Of a DNA stretch of 54,038 nucleotides, positions 15,295-24,054 are shown piece after piece. The stretch is from Bacteroidetes bacterium GWC2_46_850 (GTDB taxonomy: Bacteria > Bacteroidota > Bacteroidia > Bacteroidales > Dysgonomonadaceae), in the NCBI GenBank assembly GCA_001768325.1, contig MENQ01000022.1, forward strand, positions 1 through 54,038. The letters run 5' to 3'. The number at the start of each line of letters is the position of its first letter. The first letter of the stretch is position 1. Position numbers and translations under genes: made by a program. A model generated the notes under the pieces. The model searched no databases. It saw nothing but the letters and a program-made list of their open reading frames with translations, and had not been told where the DNA came from.

Positions 15295-15682
15295 GTTTGT
15301 AGATATTGTTCCAGAAGATATGGAAGACGGAATATTGTATATTTCTATCAAGTATGGGACAGCTATACATCTTTGTGCGTGTGGTTGCAAGAACGAGGTT
15401 GTAACGCCATTTTCGCCAACCGACTGGCAGCTTACTTTCGATGGAAAAACAGTATCACTCTCTCCCTCTATTGGTAACTGGAGTTTTAAATGCCAATCAC
15501 ACTATTTCATTAAAAACGATGAAATTATATATGCACGGAAATTGAGCAAAAATGAAATAAGGAAAGGAAGGAAAAAAGATCAAAAGCAAAAGACGAGATT
15601 TCTTAAGAAGGCAAGAATTAGTCCACTTGCATGGTTGGGCTTAAAAAAACGAATACGGTATGAGCAAGAAAGTGACCAGTAA
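15284..15682 (+). CDS. DUF6527-like small zinc-binding protein
   Basis: From ATG at 15284 the protein is 132 residues. A likely metal site is formed by Cys31, Cys33 and Cys35 (LCACGC) with Cys70 and His73 (FKCQSHYFI). The middle contains VTPFSPTDW and a Ser/Pro-rich strand. The C-terminal ~40 residues are strongly basic. DUF6527 proteins travel with DUF6791/ThiF and Ubl genes. It could act as an E3-like adaptor, a deconjugation factor or an RNA/DNA-binding effector; the sequence does not decide. The longer frame from 15206 overlaps the E1 gene and is not preferred. Confidence 0.65.
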   Translation: MKHKFVDIVPEDMEDGILYISIKYGTAIHLCACGCKNEVVTPFSPTDWQLTFDGKTVSLSPSIGNWSFKCQSHYFIKNDEIIYARKLSKNEIRKGRKKDQKQKTRFLKKARISPLAWLGLKKRIRYEQESDQ

Positions 15683-15773
15683 AGAAGCGGCCTGAAGAGT
15701 AAACATTTTTGTCTTTCAACAGTTGTGCGCAAGATTTATAAATGAACATTATAAAAAATTCTCTAAAATATTT

Positions 15774-15908
15774 TTTTTTATAAGATATTGTCCTATATTT
15801 GCATCATATATTTCTATATAATTCATTATAAGTTGGATACAGGGTTAAGGGAAGTGTCAAAAAAGGACACTCCAACTGGTTGGAGACCCATTTTTTTGCG
15901 TAGTAAGT
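15774..15908 (+). promoter_or_regulatory. Conserved promoter and attenuator-like leader of module copy 2
   Basis: The promoter block 15774-15801 matches copy 1 (4331-4358) at about 25 of 28 bases, with -7 box TATATTTG at 15794-15801. The leader has competing stems. AGTTGG (15831-15836) can pair with CCAACT (15872-15877). AGTGTC (15853-15858) can pair with GACACT (15866-15871). CTCCAAC (15870-15876) can instead pair with GTTGGAG (15879-15885), followed after five bases by T7 (15891-15897). Mutually exclusive pairings ending near a T run look like transcription attenuation. The fit is imperfect because of the five-base gap. Confidence 0.6.
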
Positions 15909-16103
15909 ATGATTTCAACGTTTAAATTTTACTTTACCTCCCAGAACCGGGAGGTGTACAGAACTATTGCGCGCGAATTTCACACATTGCCGATACATGT
16001 CTATCGGTTGGCACATGGCAAGCGCGGCAAGGGCGATAGAGACTATTATGTCATCAAGCGGCTCAAGGAGGCGGGAGTTATCGATTCCACCATCTGTTGG
16101 TGA
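15909..16103 (+). CDS. Small helix-turn-helix-like protein, module copy 2
   Basis: The 64-residue protein is a paralogue of 4471-4662 and 4821-5015: MISTFKFYFTSQNREVYRT, then IAREFHTLPIHVYRLAHG, then DRDYYVIKRLKEAGVIDST. The AREF-xT-x-HVYRLAHG helix-turn-helix core is conserved. The dehydrogenase-domain gene starts 12 bases later, and the legionaminic-acid genes follow about 1 kb downstream. A role as a regulator of the polysaccharide locus is inferred from position. Confidence 0.7.
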   Translation: MISTFKFYFTSQNREVYRTIAREFHTLPIHVYRLAHGKRGKGDRDYYVIKRLKEAGVIDSTICW

Positions 16104-16115
16104 CAGATACCCGGA

Positions 16116-16790
16116 ATGCAACCCATGAATGAATCAACAGCAATAACGCCGGAAGATGGGGTTCCTTATTTCAATCCCCGTATTTGCGTGATCGGGCTTG
16201 GTCATACAGGCATACATCATGCGATGCTGTTCAGTGAGAAGTATAAGACCATCGGGTATGATTCCGATCGGGCACGTACGGATAAGCTCATGCGCGGCCA
16301 TGGCAGCACGTCAAGGGTGTCGGATAAGCTATTGAAACAGGCTATAAGGAATGGTCTGTCCTGTACGTCCGATGTGGAAAAGATACGCAAATGCAATTTT
16401 TATGTAATCATCGTCCCTCCGATATGTGTTGAAAGGAACGAATCCGATCTGCGTATCCTTTGGGATGCCTCTGAGATTGTTGGGAAAGTGCTTTCCGGAG
16501 GCGACATTGTCGTGTATGACTTCTGTGTCGGTACCACCATTATGGAGAATGACTGTATTTCCATTATTGAGCAGGTGAGCGGCCTCACCTGTAACTTCAA
16601 TTTCTTTGCCGGGTACAGTCCTGGGCCTGACAATTTCGAAGTGAAGGGGTTCACCAGCTGGGGTATCGGAAAATTCACTTCCGGCAGTACCCCTGAGATT
16701 ACCAGGATTGTGGATGAGGTATATACTTCCGTCTTCACTGTCGATACCCTTAATAATAAAGCAACAGAAACTGTGATTGCCAAAAAGTAA
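16116..16790 (+). CDS. Standalone NAD-binding domain of the UDP-glucose/GDP-mannose dehydrogenase family, copy 2
   Basis: The 224-residue protein is a homologue of 5058-5723. It has VIGLGHTGIHHA, YDSDRARTDKLMRG, FFAGYSPGPDNFEV and SGSTPEITRIVDEVY. It ends at the same domain boundary, with no dimerisation or catalytic-cysteine domain. The two copies have diverged clearly in DNA yet both stay open, which argues for selection on the single domain. The region just after it (16791-17157) leads into the sugar locus. An enzymatic role is unlikely; binding NAD(H) or a nucleotide sugar as a signal is possible. Confidence 0.75.
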   Translation: MQPMNESTAITPEDGVPYFNPRICVIGLGHTGIHHAMLFSEKYKTIGYDSDRARTDKLMRGHGSTSRVSDKLLKQAIRNGLSCTSDVEKIRKCNFYVIIVPPICVERNESDLRILWDASEIVGKVLSGGDIVVYDFCVGTTIMENDCISIIEQVSGLTCNFNFFAGYSPGPDNFEVKGFTSWGIGKFTSGSTPEITRIVDEVYTSVFTVDTLNNKATETVIAKK

Positions 16791-17157
16791 CAAAAACTTA
16801 ATGGCGACCTGTTGAAACATTTTGGTGTATGATGTGTTTATAGGGCAGCAAAATTGTAGAACCATGTCCCATATTTTGTATTTGACAAAATAAAAAAGAA
16901 CGGATATGGTTTTTTATTGTAATTTTGTAATACTGCGAAAATGAATCTGCCGCGCGTAATTTCTATGTGACTGGTAGTCACGAAGTGCGCTTGCACGACA
17001 GGATGTTGTGCTGGAAATCAACATTTCTCTATTAAGTCACGGTATAAACAAATGACTCCCATTTGTTGTAAGATGAAACATATACTAGCCATCTTTTGCA
17101 CCCGGTAAATCATTGGGCTGAACCACACCAAACGATCATTGTACTTAAATAATAAAA
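16791..17157 (+). other. Leader region before the polysaccharide genes
   Basis: The 367 bases hold no gene. Features seen: a promoter-like TAATTTTG at 16920-16927; a perfect hairpin GTGACT-GGT-AGTCAC at 16967-16981 followed by a small GTGC/GCAC stem; and, at about 16866-16879, a sequence loosely like the conserved module promoter (ATGTCCCATATTTTG). A long structured leader before a capsule operon would suit antitermination control, but no UpxY-type antiterminator gene is in the window. Confidence 0.4.
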
Positions 17158-18345
17158 ATGGATATTCTTAAACTGATAGGACGGGAAAAGGAATTATTTA
17201 CTGATGATATTCAGCGAAACGAGAAAGCACTATCGGAGATAGTAAGCTCATCTCGTTTTCTTGTTATTGGCGGTGCCGGATCGATAGGGCAGGCGGTAAC
17301 GAAAGAGATTTTCAAACGCAGTCCGCAGAAACTTCATGTGGTGGATATCAGTGAAAACAATATGGTAGAGCTGGTGCGTGATATCCGCAGTTCGTTTGGG
17401 TATATCAATGGCGATTTTCAAACATTCGCGCTGGATATCGGTTCTGCTGAATACGATGCTTTTTGGAACAATGATGGAGGGTATGATTACGTACTCAACC
17501 TCTCTGCATTAAAGCATGTGCGAAGTGAAAAAGATCCTTTCACCATGATGCGGATGATCGATGTGAATATCTTCAATACGGAAAAAACAATCCGTCAGTC
17601 CATCGAAAAGGGTGTCAGGAAATATTTCTGTGTTTCCACAGACAAGGCAGCCAATCCTGCCAATATGATGGGTGCTTCGAAGCGGATCATGGAGATGTTC
17701 CTGATGAAGTACAGTGAACAGATAACCATTTCCACAGCCCGTTTTGCCAACGTGGCATTTTCCGACGGCTCCCTGCTTCATGGCTTCAACCAAAGGATAC
17801 AGAAACGTCAGCCTATTGTGGCACCCAACGACGTTAAAAGATATTTCGTGATTCCCAAGGAATCGGGCGAACTTTGTCTGATGTCCACCATCTTCGGAGA
17901 AAACAGGGATATTTTCTTTCCCAAATTAAGTGAGAGTCTTCATTTGATTACCTTCTCAGATATTGCCGAAAGGTACCTCAAACATATTGGTTACGAACCC
18001 TACTTGTGTGAGAGTGAGGAAGAAGCCAGAGAACTGGCTCACACACTACCCGAGAAAGGAAAATGGCCCTGCCTCTTCACACAAAGCGACACGACCGGTG
18101 AAAAAGACTTTGAAGAATTCTTCACCGAGAATGAAGTCATTGATCTAAATAGGTTCCAGAATCTGGGTATTGTAAAAAATGAAGCGTTGTATGACAAGAA
18201 GCTGATGCAGCATTTCACGGATACAATCACATCGTTTAAACAAAATAAAAGATGGACCAAGGAACAGTTGGTCAAACTGTTTTTTGAGATGATTCCCAAT
18301 TTCGACTATATCGAAAAGGGGAAATATCTGGATGCAAAAATGTAA
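17158..18345 (+). CDS. legB: Nucleotide-sugar 4,6-dehydratase of the legionaminic-acid pathway
   Basis: The 395-residue short-chain dehydrogenase has NAD-binding GGAGSIG at 38-44, the STDKAANP signature at 160-167, and MGASK at 171-175. It belongs to the FlaA1/PglF-like 4,6-dehydratase group. In the legionaminic acid route LegB converts NDP-N-acetylglucosamine (GDP-linked in Campylobacter) to the 4-keto-6-deoxy sugar. It is the first gene of a run of seven pathway genes. The substrate nucleotide cannot be read from the sequence. Confidence 0.8.
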   Translation: MDILKLIGREKELFTDDIQRNEKALSEIVSSSRFLVIGGAGSIGQAVTKEIFKRSPQKLHVVDISENNMVELVRDIRSSFGYINGDFQTFALDIGSAEYDAFWNNDGGYDYVLNLSALKHVRSEKDPFTMMRMIDVNIFNTEKTIRQSIEKGVRKYFCVSTDKAANPANMMGASKRIMEMFLMKYSEQITISTARFANVAFSDGSLLHGFNQRIQKRQPIVAPNDVKRYFVIPKESGELCLMSTIFGENRDIFFPKLSESLHLITFSDIAERYLKHIGYEPYLCESEEEARELAHTLPEKGKWPCLFTQSDTTGEKDFEEFFTENEVIDLNRFQNLGIVKNEALYDKKLMQHFTDTITSFKQNKRWTKEQLVKLFFEMIPNFDYIEKGKYLDAKM

Positions 18346-18359
18346 TTGAGATTTTGGAA

Positions 18360-19499
18360 ATGTATCACGACGTAGTCAGTTTTGTTCATGACTTATATGG
18401 AACCGAAGGAATGGTTCCGCTTCATGTTCCCACTTTCAGGGGAAATGAGAAGAAATATCTGAACGAATGTATCGACAGCACATTCGTATCCAGCGTGGGT
18501 AAGTTCGTCGACCGCTTTGAAGAGATGATGGTGGAATATACCGGCACACAAAAAGCGGTTGTTTGTGTGAACGGGACCAATGCACTCCATATGGCCATGC
18601 TCCTGGTAGGTTTGGAAAGAGAAGACGAAGTGATCACCCAGGCTCTGACCTTTATCGCCACCTGTAATGCAATCAGTTACATTGGTGCACACCCCCTGTT
18701 TATTGATGTGGACAAAGACACCATGGGTTTGTCGCCCGACGCGATGGAAGCCTGGTTAAAGGAAAACGCAGCAATAAATGGAGAAAGCTGTTACAACAAA
18801 AGAACCGGCAGAAGAATCAAGGCCTGTGTGCCGATGCATACTTTCGGGCACCCCGTTCATCTCGATAAACTGGTAGAGGTCTGCAATCGCTATCATATAG
18901 AATTGATTGAAGATGCTGCCGAAAGTCTTGGAAGCTTTTACAAAGGTAAACATACCGGTACTATCGGAAAGATTGGAGCAATCAGTTTCAACGGGAACAA
19001 AACAATCACCACCGGTGGGGGTGGAATGTTGCTGTTCCAGGATGAAAAGCTGGGTAACTTTGCGAAGCATCTGACTACACAGGCCAAAGTGCCACACCGT
19101 TGGGAATTTGAGCATGATCATATCGGGTACAATTACAGGATGCCCAATATCAATTCAGCCTTGGGATGTGCCCAGTTGGAAGAGATCGATCATATTTTAG
19201 CCAACAAGCGTGAAACGGCAGAGAAATACAAACAGTTTTTCTCAGACAAAGAAAATATACAATTCTTTACCGAACCGGAAGGGTCAAAATCAAATTACTG
19301 GTTGAATGCGGTCCTATTGAACGATAAAGAAGCACAACTTAAATTTCTGGAGTATACCAACGATCATGCAGTCATGACCCGACCTGTTTGGGAGTTGATG
19401 AACAGGCTTCCCATGTTTAAGGATTGCGAAACAGATGGATTAGAGAACACGGTATGGTTTGCAGACAGGGTTGTGAATATACCAAGTAGCGTGCGGTAA
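18360..19499 (+). CDS. legC: PLP-dependent sugar aminotransferase (LegC-like)
   Basis: The 379-residue DegT/DnrJ/EryC1 aminotransferase has EDAAESLGS at about 184-192 and the PLP lysine in SFNGNKTITTGGGG (Lys214). It would add the 4-amino group to the LegB product. ATG at 18360 is chosen over TTG at 18354. The stop TAA is followed one base later by the start of the next gene. Confidence 0.8.
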   Translation: MYHDVVSFVHDLYGTEGMVPLHVPTFRGNEKKYLNECIDSTFVSSVGKFVDRFEEMMVEYTGTQKAVVCVNGTNALHMAMLLVGLEREDEVITQALTFIATCNAISYIGAHPLFIDVDKDTMGLSPDAMEAWLKENAAINGESCYNKRTGRRIKACVPMHTFGHPVHLDKLVEVCNRYHIELIEDAAESLGSFYKGKHTGTIGKIGAISFNGNKTITTGGGGMLLFQDEKLGNFAKHLTTQAKVPHRWEFEHDHIGYNYRMPNINSALGCAQLEEIDHILANKRETAEKYKQFFSDKENIQFFTEPEGSKSNYWLNAVLLNDKEAQLKFLEYTNDHAVMTRPVWELMNRLPMFKDCETDGLENTVWFADRVVNIPSSVR

Positions 19500-19500
19500 A

Positions 19501-20142
19501 ATGGGGCACAAAAAACTCATACTTGTTGGTGGAGGCGGTCACTGTAAATCGGTGATAGATGTTGCAGAGAGTGCAGGCTTCCATATACTGGGAATATTGG
19601 ATGTTCCTGAAAATGTAGGCAATAATGTTTTGGATTATTCGATTATTGGCACCGACAATCAGATACCGGATTATGTGAACGACGCTCTATTTATAGTGAC
19701 AGTCGGTCATATCAAGGATGCAGCACTGCGCATCAAATTGCACCAGAAAATCTTTGAGGCAGGAGGAACACTCGCCACAATTGTAGCTTCAACGGCTCAT
19801 ATTTCGAAGTATGCACAAATAGGCGAGGGTAGTGTGATTATGCACCAAGCCGTTGTGAATGCCGATGCAATCATTGGCAAGGGATGTATCATCAATACAT
19901 TTGCCAATATAGAACATGATGCAAAGATTGGCGATTATTGTCATATTTCTACCGGAGCAATGATCAATGGCAATTGCGTGGTTGGAAATGAAACCTTTAT
20001 TGGCAGTCAGTCGGTCATGGTCAACGGGATAGAGATTACAGCCGGTTGTGTAATAGGAGCCGGTTCTCTGATTCGAAAAAATGCTACGCAAAAAGGGGTT
20101 TATTCGGGCAATCCGGCGACACTTAAAATTAAATTGCAGTAA
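19501..20142 (+). CDS. legH: Sugar N-acetyltransferase (PglD-like, LegH)
   Basis: The 213-residue protein has a PglD-type N-terminal Rossmann-like part (ILVGGGGHCKSVIDV) and a left-handed beta-helix of hexapeptide repeats (about 95-195: IGEGSVIMHQAVVNADAIIG and on). PglD/LegH enzymes transfer acetyl from acetyl-CoA to the 4-amino group, with a catalytic His in the NIEHD motif (present here). It lies between the aminotransferase and the synthase. Confidence 0.75.
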   Translation: MGHKKLILVGGGGHCKSVIDVAESAGFHILGILDVPENVGNNVLDYSIIGTDNQIPDYVNDALFIVTVGHIKDAALRIKLHQKIFEAGGTLATIVASTAHISKYAQIGEGSVIMHQAVVNADAIIGKGCIINTFANIEHDAKIGDYCHISTGAMINGNCVVGNETFIGSQSVMVNGIEITAGCVIGAGSLIRKNATQKGVYSGNPATLKIKLQ

Positions 20143-20146
20143 GCAG

Positions 20147-21166
20147 ATGAAGGCAAAACATGTAATGATCATTGCCGAGGCAGGTGTAAATCATAATGGA
20201 AGCATGGAAAATGCATTCCGACTTGTTGATGCAGCTGCCGACGCAGGGGTCGATTACATTAAGTTCCAGACATTCAAAGCCGAAAAGCTTGTTTCCGGTT
20301 CTGCAAAGAAAGCCGTTTATCAAATCCAGAATACCCGGAACGCTGAAGAGACGCAGCTCCAGATGTTGCAGAAACTGGAATTGTCCCATGAGCAGCATTC
20401 ACAACTTATCGCATATTGTCAGAAAAAAAACATTCAATTCTTTTCTACAGCCTTCGATCTAGATTCGCTGGAATATCTTCATAAGGTTGGTCTCAAGATG
20501 GTGAAAATCCCATCGGGAGAGATTACAAACTTACCCTATCTTCGAAAAGCTGCCCGTCTTTTCCGGCAAGTGATTCTATCTACCGGAATGACAACCATAT
20601 CGGAAATAAAAGATGCTGTAACAGTCTTCACTGAAGCCGGTATACCTAAAGAGAATATCACCATTCTCCATTGCAACACGGAGTATCCGACACCTATGGA
20701 TGATGTCAATTTAAAGGCAATGCTTCATATACAGGAGGTTTTTGCAACAGAAGTTGGTTATTCTGATCATACATTGGGTATTGAAGTCCCCGTTGCTGCT
20801 GTTGCCCTGGGAGCATCTATTGTAGAGAAGCATTTCACGCTCGACAAGAAAATGAACGGTCCCGATCACAGTGCATCGTTAGAGCCTGATGAATTGAAGG
20901 CTATGGTTTCTGCAATACGGAATCTTGAAAAAGCTTTATCGGGAAGCGGAATGAAAGAAGTCTCGCCATCAGAACAAAAAAATATGGCCATTGCCCGTAA
21001 AAGCATTGTGGCAACAAAGGAAATACACAAAGGTGAACTTTTCACAGAGGATAATATAGGTGTGAAACGACCCGGAACAGGCATTTCTCCCATGAAGTGG
21101 GATGAAGTGATCGGGAAGGTATCCCAACAGGATTTTGCAGAAGACGAACTGATAACAATATCGTAA
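20147..21166 (+). CDS. legI: N,N'-diacetyllegionaminate synthase (NeuB family)
   Basis: The 339-residue protein is NeuB-like: IIAEAGVNHNGS at the start, KIPSGEITNLP, then YSDHTLG and VEKHFTLDK. A C-terminal SAF/antifreeze-like domain follows (about 280-339, with RPGTGISP). It condenses phosphoenolpyruvate with the 6-carbon sugar to give the nonulosonic acid. I start at ATG 20147; the frame is open further upstream but overlaps the acetyltransferase gene. Its stop overlaps the next ATG (TAATG). Confidence 0.85.
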   Translation: MKAKHVMIIAEAGVNHNGSMENAFRLVDAAADAGVDYIKFQTFKAEKLVSGSAKKAVYQIQNTRNAEETQLQMLQKLELSHEQHSQLIAYCQKKNIQFFSTAFDLDSLEYLHKVGLKMVKIPSGEITNLPYLRKAARLFRQVILSTGMTTISEIKDAVTVFTEAGIPKENITILHCNTEYPTPMDDVNLKAMLHIQEVFATEVGYSDHTLGIEVPVAAVALGASIVEKHFTLDKKMNGPDHSASLEPDELKAMVSAIRNLEKALSGSGMKEVSPSEQKNMAIARKSIVATKEIHKGELFTEDNIGVKRPGTGISPMKWDEVIGKVSQQDFAEDELITIS

Positions 21167-22320
21167 TGAAGATTTGTATCGCAACCGGCACCAGGGCTGA
21201 ATACGGATTATTGAAACCGCTGATCGAGAAGATCAATGCAGACAAAGAGTTCACTTTGCAACTACTGGTGACAGGTGCTCATTTATCACCTGAATTCGGA
21301 CTTACTTATCGACAGATAGAAGCCGACGGGTACGAGATTGATGCAAAAGTTGAAATGCTTCTTTCTTCTGATACTGCAGAGGGTATAACCAAATCTATGG
21401 GATTGGGAATGATTGGTTATGCCGATGCCTTTAAAAGATTATCTCCGGACTTATTGGTTATACTTGGAGACCGATATGAGATGTTGTCTATCGCATCCAC
21501 AGCACTTATTTTTCGTATACCCATTGCCCATATTCATGGTGGTGAACTCACAGAAGGTGCGTACGATGATGCTATTCGTCATGCCATTACCAAGATGAGT
21601 GCATTGCACTTTACCTCTACAGAGGCTTACCGACAGCGTGTGATTCAGTTAGGAGAACAACCTGAAAGAGTCTTTAATGTGGGAGCCATTGGATTGGATA
21701 ATTTTCAATCGTTTCAACTTCTTTCTAAACAAGAATTAGAAGAAGATTTGCACATCACGTTTCATCGGTACAATTATCTGGTAGGGTTTCATCCTGAAAC
21801 ATTATCAAATCAATCTGTTGAAGAACAATTTGATGCATTGCTTCAGGTTATCGATATGCAAACCGATAGCTTTTTTATTTTTACGAAGGCCAATGCTGAC
21901 ACAAACGGACGGATCATCAATCAGATGATGGAAGCATATGTAAAGAAAAATCCTGAGAAATCTGCATTGTTTGCGTCATTGGGTTCTTTGCGTTATTTGT
22001 CCGTAATGAAACAAGTAACCGCAGTCGTAGGTAATAGTTCGAGCGGTATTTTGGAAGCACCCTCAGCAAACACCGCCACCATTAATATCGGTGACCGGCA
22101 AAAAGGACGTATTCAGGCAGAAAGCATTGTGAATTGCAGCACCAAAAAGGAGGATATTCTACAAGCATTCCGGAAAGTTCAAAGTGAGGAGTTCAGAAAC
22201 AAACTCAATGGCATCACCAATCCTTACGGAAATGGGAATGCTTCTAATAAGATCATCGGTATTTTCAAAACAATATCAGTTGACAAACTCAGCCAAAAAA
22301 CATTTTACGATATTCGATAA
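21166..22320 (+). CDS. legG: Hydrolysing NDP-sugar 2-epimerase (NeuC family, LegG)
   Basis: The 384-residue protein has the NeuC/WecB fold signatures: ATGTRAEYGLLKPL, VILGDRYE, HIHGGELTEGAYDD and GNSSSGILEAPS. In this pathway it releases NDP and inverts C2 to give the 6-deoxy-mannose-type sugar used by LegI. Overlaps at both ends (TAATG with the synthase and with the next gene) indicate tight coupling. Confidence 0.85.
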   Translation: MKICIATGTRAEYGLLKPLIEKINADKEFTLQLLVTGAHLSPEFGLTYRQIEADGYEIDAKVEMLLSSDTAEGITKSMGLGMIGYADAFKRLSPDLLVILGDRYEMLSIASTALIFRIPIAHIHGGELTEGAYDDAIRHAITKMSALHFTSTEAYRQRVIQLGEQPERVFNVGAIGLDNFQSFQLLSKQELEEDLHITFHRYNYLVGFHPETLSNQSVEEQFDALLQVIDMQTDSFFIFTKANADTNGRIINQMMEAYVKKNPEKSALFASLGSLRYLSVMKQVTAVVGNSSSGILEAPSANTATINIGDRQKGRIQAESIVNCSTKKEDILQAFRKVQSEEFRNKLNGITNPYGNGNASNKIIGIFKTISVDKLSQKTFYDIR

Positions 22321-23360
22321 TGAGCGATTTTGAACGGTATATTTTGCCTGAAACGGCAACGATCAAAGATGCACTGGTTGCATTGGATAAAAACTCCGAC
22401 GATGTGCTGACTTTATTCATCGTAGACAAGGTTGGCAAAATGCTGGGAACACTTACAGACGGGGATGTACGTCGAGGGTTGATTCAAGGGATAGATTTGA
22501 AGGAAAGTGTTATATCCATTATGCATTCTACTTTTAGATATATCTCAGATGATAGAAAAGACGTAAAGCTTATAAAAGACTATAAGGAAAGAGGTATCAA
22601 ATTACTACCATTTCTTTCTAAAGATGGAAGAATTGAGAAAGTATATGCTCTGAACAAGATTTCATCTATACTCCCCATTGATGCCGTTATCATGGCGGGC
22701 GGCAAAGGTGAACGTTTGCGCCCCTTAACATTGACTACACCAAAACCATTGCTGAAAGTAGGCGATAAATGCATAATAGACTATAATGTTGATGCATTGA
22801 TCAGTTATGGAATGGAGAATATAAGTGTGACCGTGAATTATTTGGGTGAGCAATTGGTAGATCATTACAAAGAAAAAAGGAATAACATTCAGGTCAAGTG
22901 TGTACTGGAACCCAACTTCCTTGGTACGATGGGATCTGTTAAGTTTGTGGATTCATTTGTCAATGACACGGTCTTGGTGATGAATTCCGACTTATTCACA
23001 AATATTGATTACGAGGATTTTTATCTCCATTTTTTGGAAAACGATGCAGATATGTCCGTTGCTGCGGTTCCTTATTCCGTGAATGTACCCTATGGTATTT
23101 TTGAATTGACAGGTAGAGATATTCAAGGTGTAAAGGAGAAACCTACCTACAATTATTACGCCAATGCTGGGATTTATTTAATAAAAAAGAAATTACTAGA
23201 TCTTATTCCGGATAATCTTTTTTATAATGCCACTGATTTTATGGGCATGCTTATATCAAAAAAACGTAAAGTGATAAGATATCCACTTACTGGTTATTGG
23301 ATTGATATTGGTAAGCCGGAAGATTATCAGAAAGCGCAGGAGTTGGTCAAACATTTATAG
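22320..23360 (+). CDS. ptmE: CBS-domain nucleotidyltransferase (PtmE-like)
   Basis: The protein is 346 residues. Residues about 1-115 form a CBS pair (FIVDKVGKMLGTLTDGDVRRGL). Residues about 120-346 form a sugar-phosphate nucleotidyltransferase with MAGGKGERLRPLTLTTPKPLL, LVMNSDLF and a final GYWIDIGKPEDY. In Campylobacter, PtmE makes GDP-glucosamine, the first committed precursor of legionaminic acid. Its presence here favours the GDP-linked route. The glucosamine-phosphate supply enzymes (PtmF, PgmL) are not in the window. Confidence 0.8.
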   Translation: MSDFERYILPETATIKDALVALDKNSDDVLTLFIVDKVGKMLGTLTDGDVRRGLIQGIDLKESVISIMHSTFRYISDDRKDVKLIKDYKERGIKLLPFLSKDGRIEKVYALNKISSILPIDAVIMAGGKGERLRPLTLTTPKPLLKVGDKCIIDYNVDALISYGMENISVTVNYLGEQLVDHYKEKRNNIQVKCVLEPNFLGTMGSVKFVDSFVNDTVLVMNSDLFTNIDYEDFYLHFLENDADMSVAAVPYSVNVPYGIFELTGRDIQGVKEKPTYNYYANAGIYLIKKKLLDLIPDNLFYNATDFMGMLISKKRKVIRYPLTGYWIDIGKPEDYQKAQELVKHL

Positions 23361-23369
23361 GAAAGAATA

Positions 23370-24044
23370 ATGAAAATATTATATGTTATCCCTGCAAGGG
23401 GAGGAAGTAAAGGTGTTCCACATAAGAATATAAAACTATTAAACGGAAAACCATTAATATATTACTCAATAGATGTTGCCAGACAATTGACTACAGATGA
23501 TCATATTTGTGTTTCGACTGATGATGAGGAAATCATTAAAGTTGTTGAAAATTATGGACTTAAAGTTCCTTTTATCCGTCCAAGCCATTTGGCTACAGAT
23601 ACAGCAACGACGAATGATGTTCTTATACATGCAATTAACTTTTATGAAGCGAAAGGGGATTTTTATGACGTTGTAGTTTTATTACAACCAACATCGCCAC
23701 TTAGAAACTCTAGACATGTGAAAGATGCTATTAATCTATATACAAATGATATAGATCTGGTTGTTTCTGTTAAAGAATCGCATGCTGCATCAGTAATATG
23801 TGAAGAAAATGAAAACGGCTATCTCGAGTTTTGTTTTAATAAAGAAGGCTTGAGAAGACAAGACGTTCCAAATTATTATGAATATAATGGAGCCATTTAC
23901 ATAATAAATGCTAATAGATTGAAAAAAGTAAATTTGAGTGGATTTACTATAAAAAAGAAATATATAATGGACGAGGTCTCTTCTATTGATATTGACACAG
24001 AAATAGAGTGGCAACTTTCGGAGATACTGATAAGAAATATTTGA
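23370..24044 (+). CDS. legF: CMP-legionaminic acid (acylneuraminate) cytidylyltransferase
   Basis: The 224-residue protein starts ILYVIPARGGSKGVPHKN, the CTP-binding loop of CMP-sialate synthetases, with LQPTSPLR near residue 105 and a conserved end around DIDTEIEW. It activates the nonulosonic acid as CMP-sugar for a glycosyltransferase. It is the last of the seven Leg-type genes; the DNA from about 23.4 kb on becomes more AT-rich, as do the glycosyltransferases that follow. Confidence 0.85.
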   Translation: MKILYVIPARGGSKGVPHKNIKLLNGKPLIYYSIDVARQLTTDDHICVSTDDEEIIKVVENYGLKVPFIRPSHLATDTATTNDVLIHAINFYEAKGDFYDVVVLLQPTSPLRNSRHVKDAINLYTNDIDLVVSVKESHAASVICEENENGYLEFCFNKEGLRRQDVPNYYEYNGAIYIINANRLKKVNLSGFTIKKKYIMDEVSSIDIDTEIEWQLSEILIRNI

Positions 24045-24054
24045 TATACTTCTG

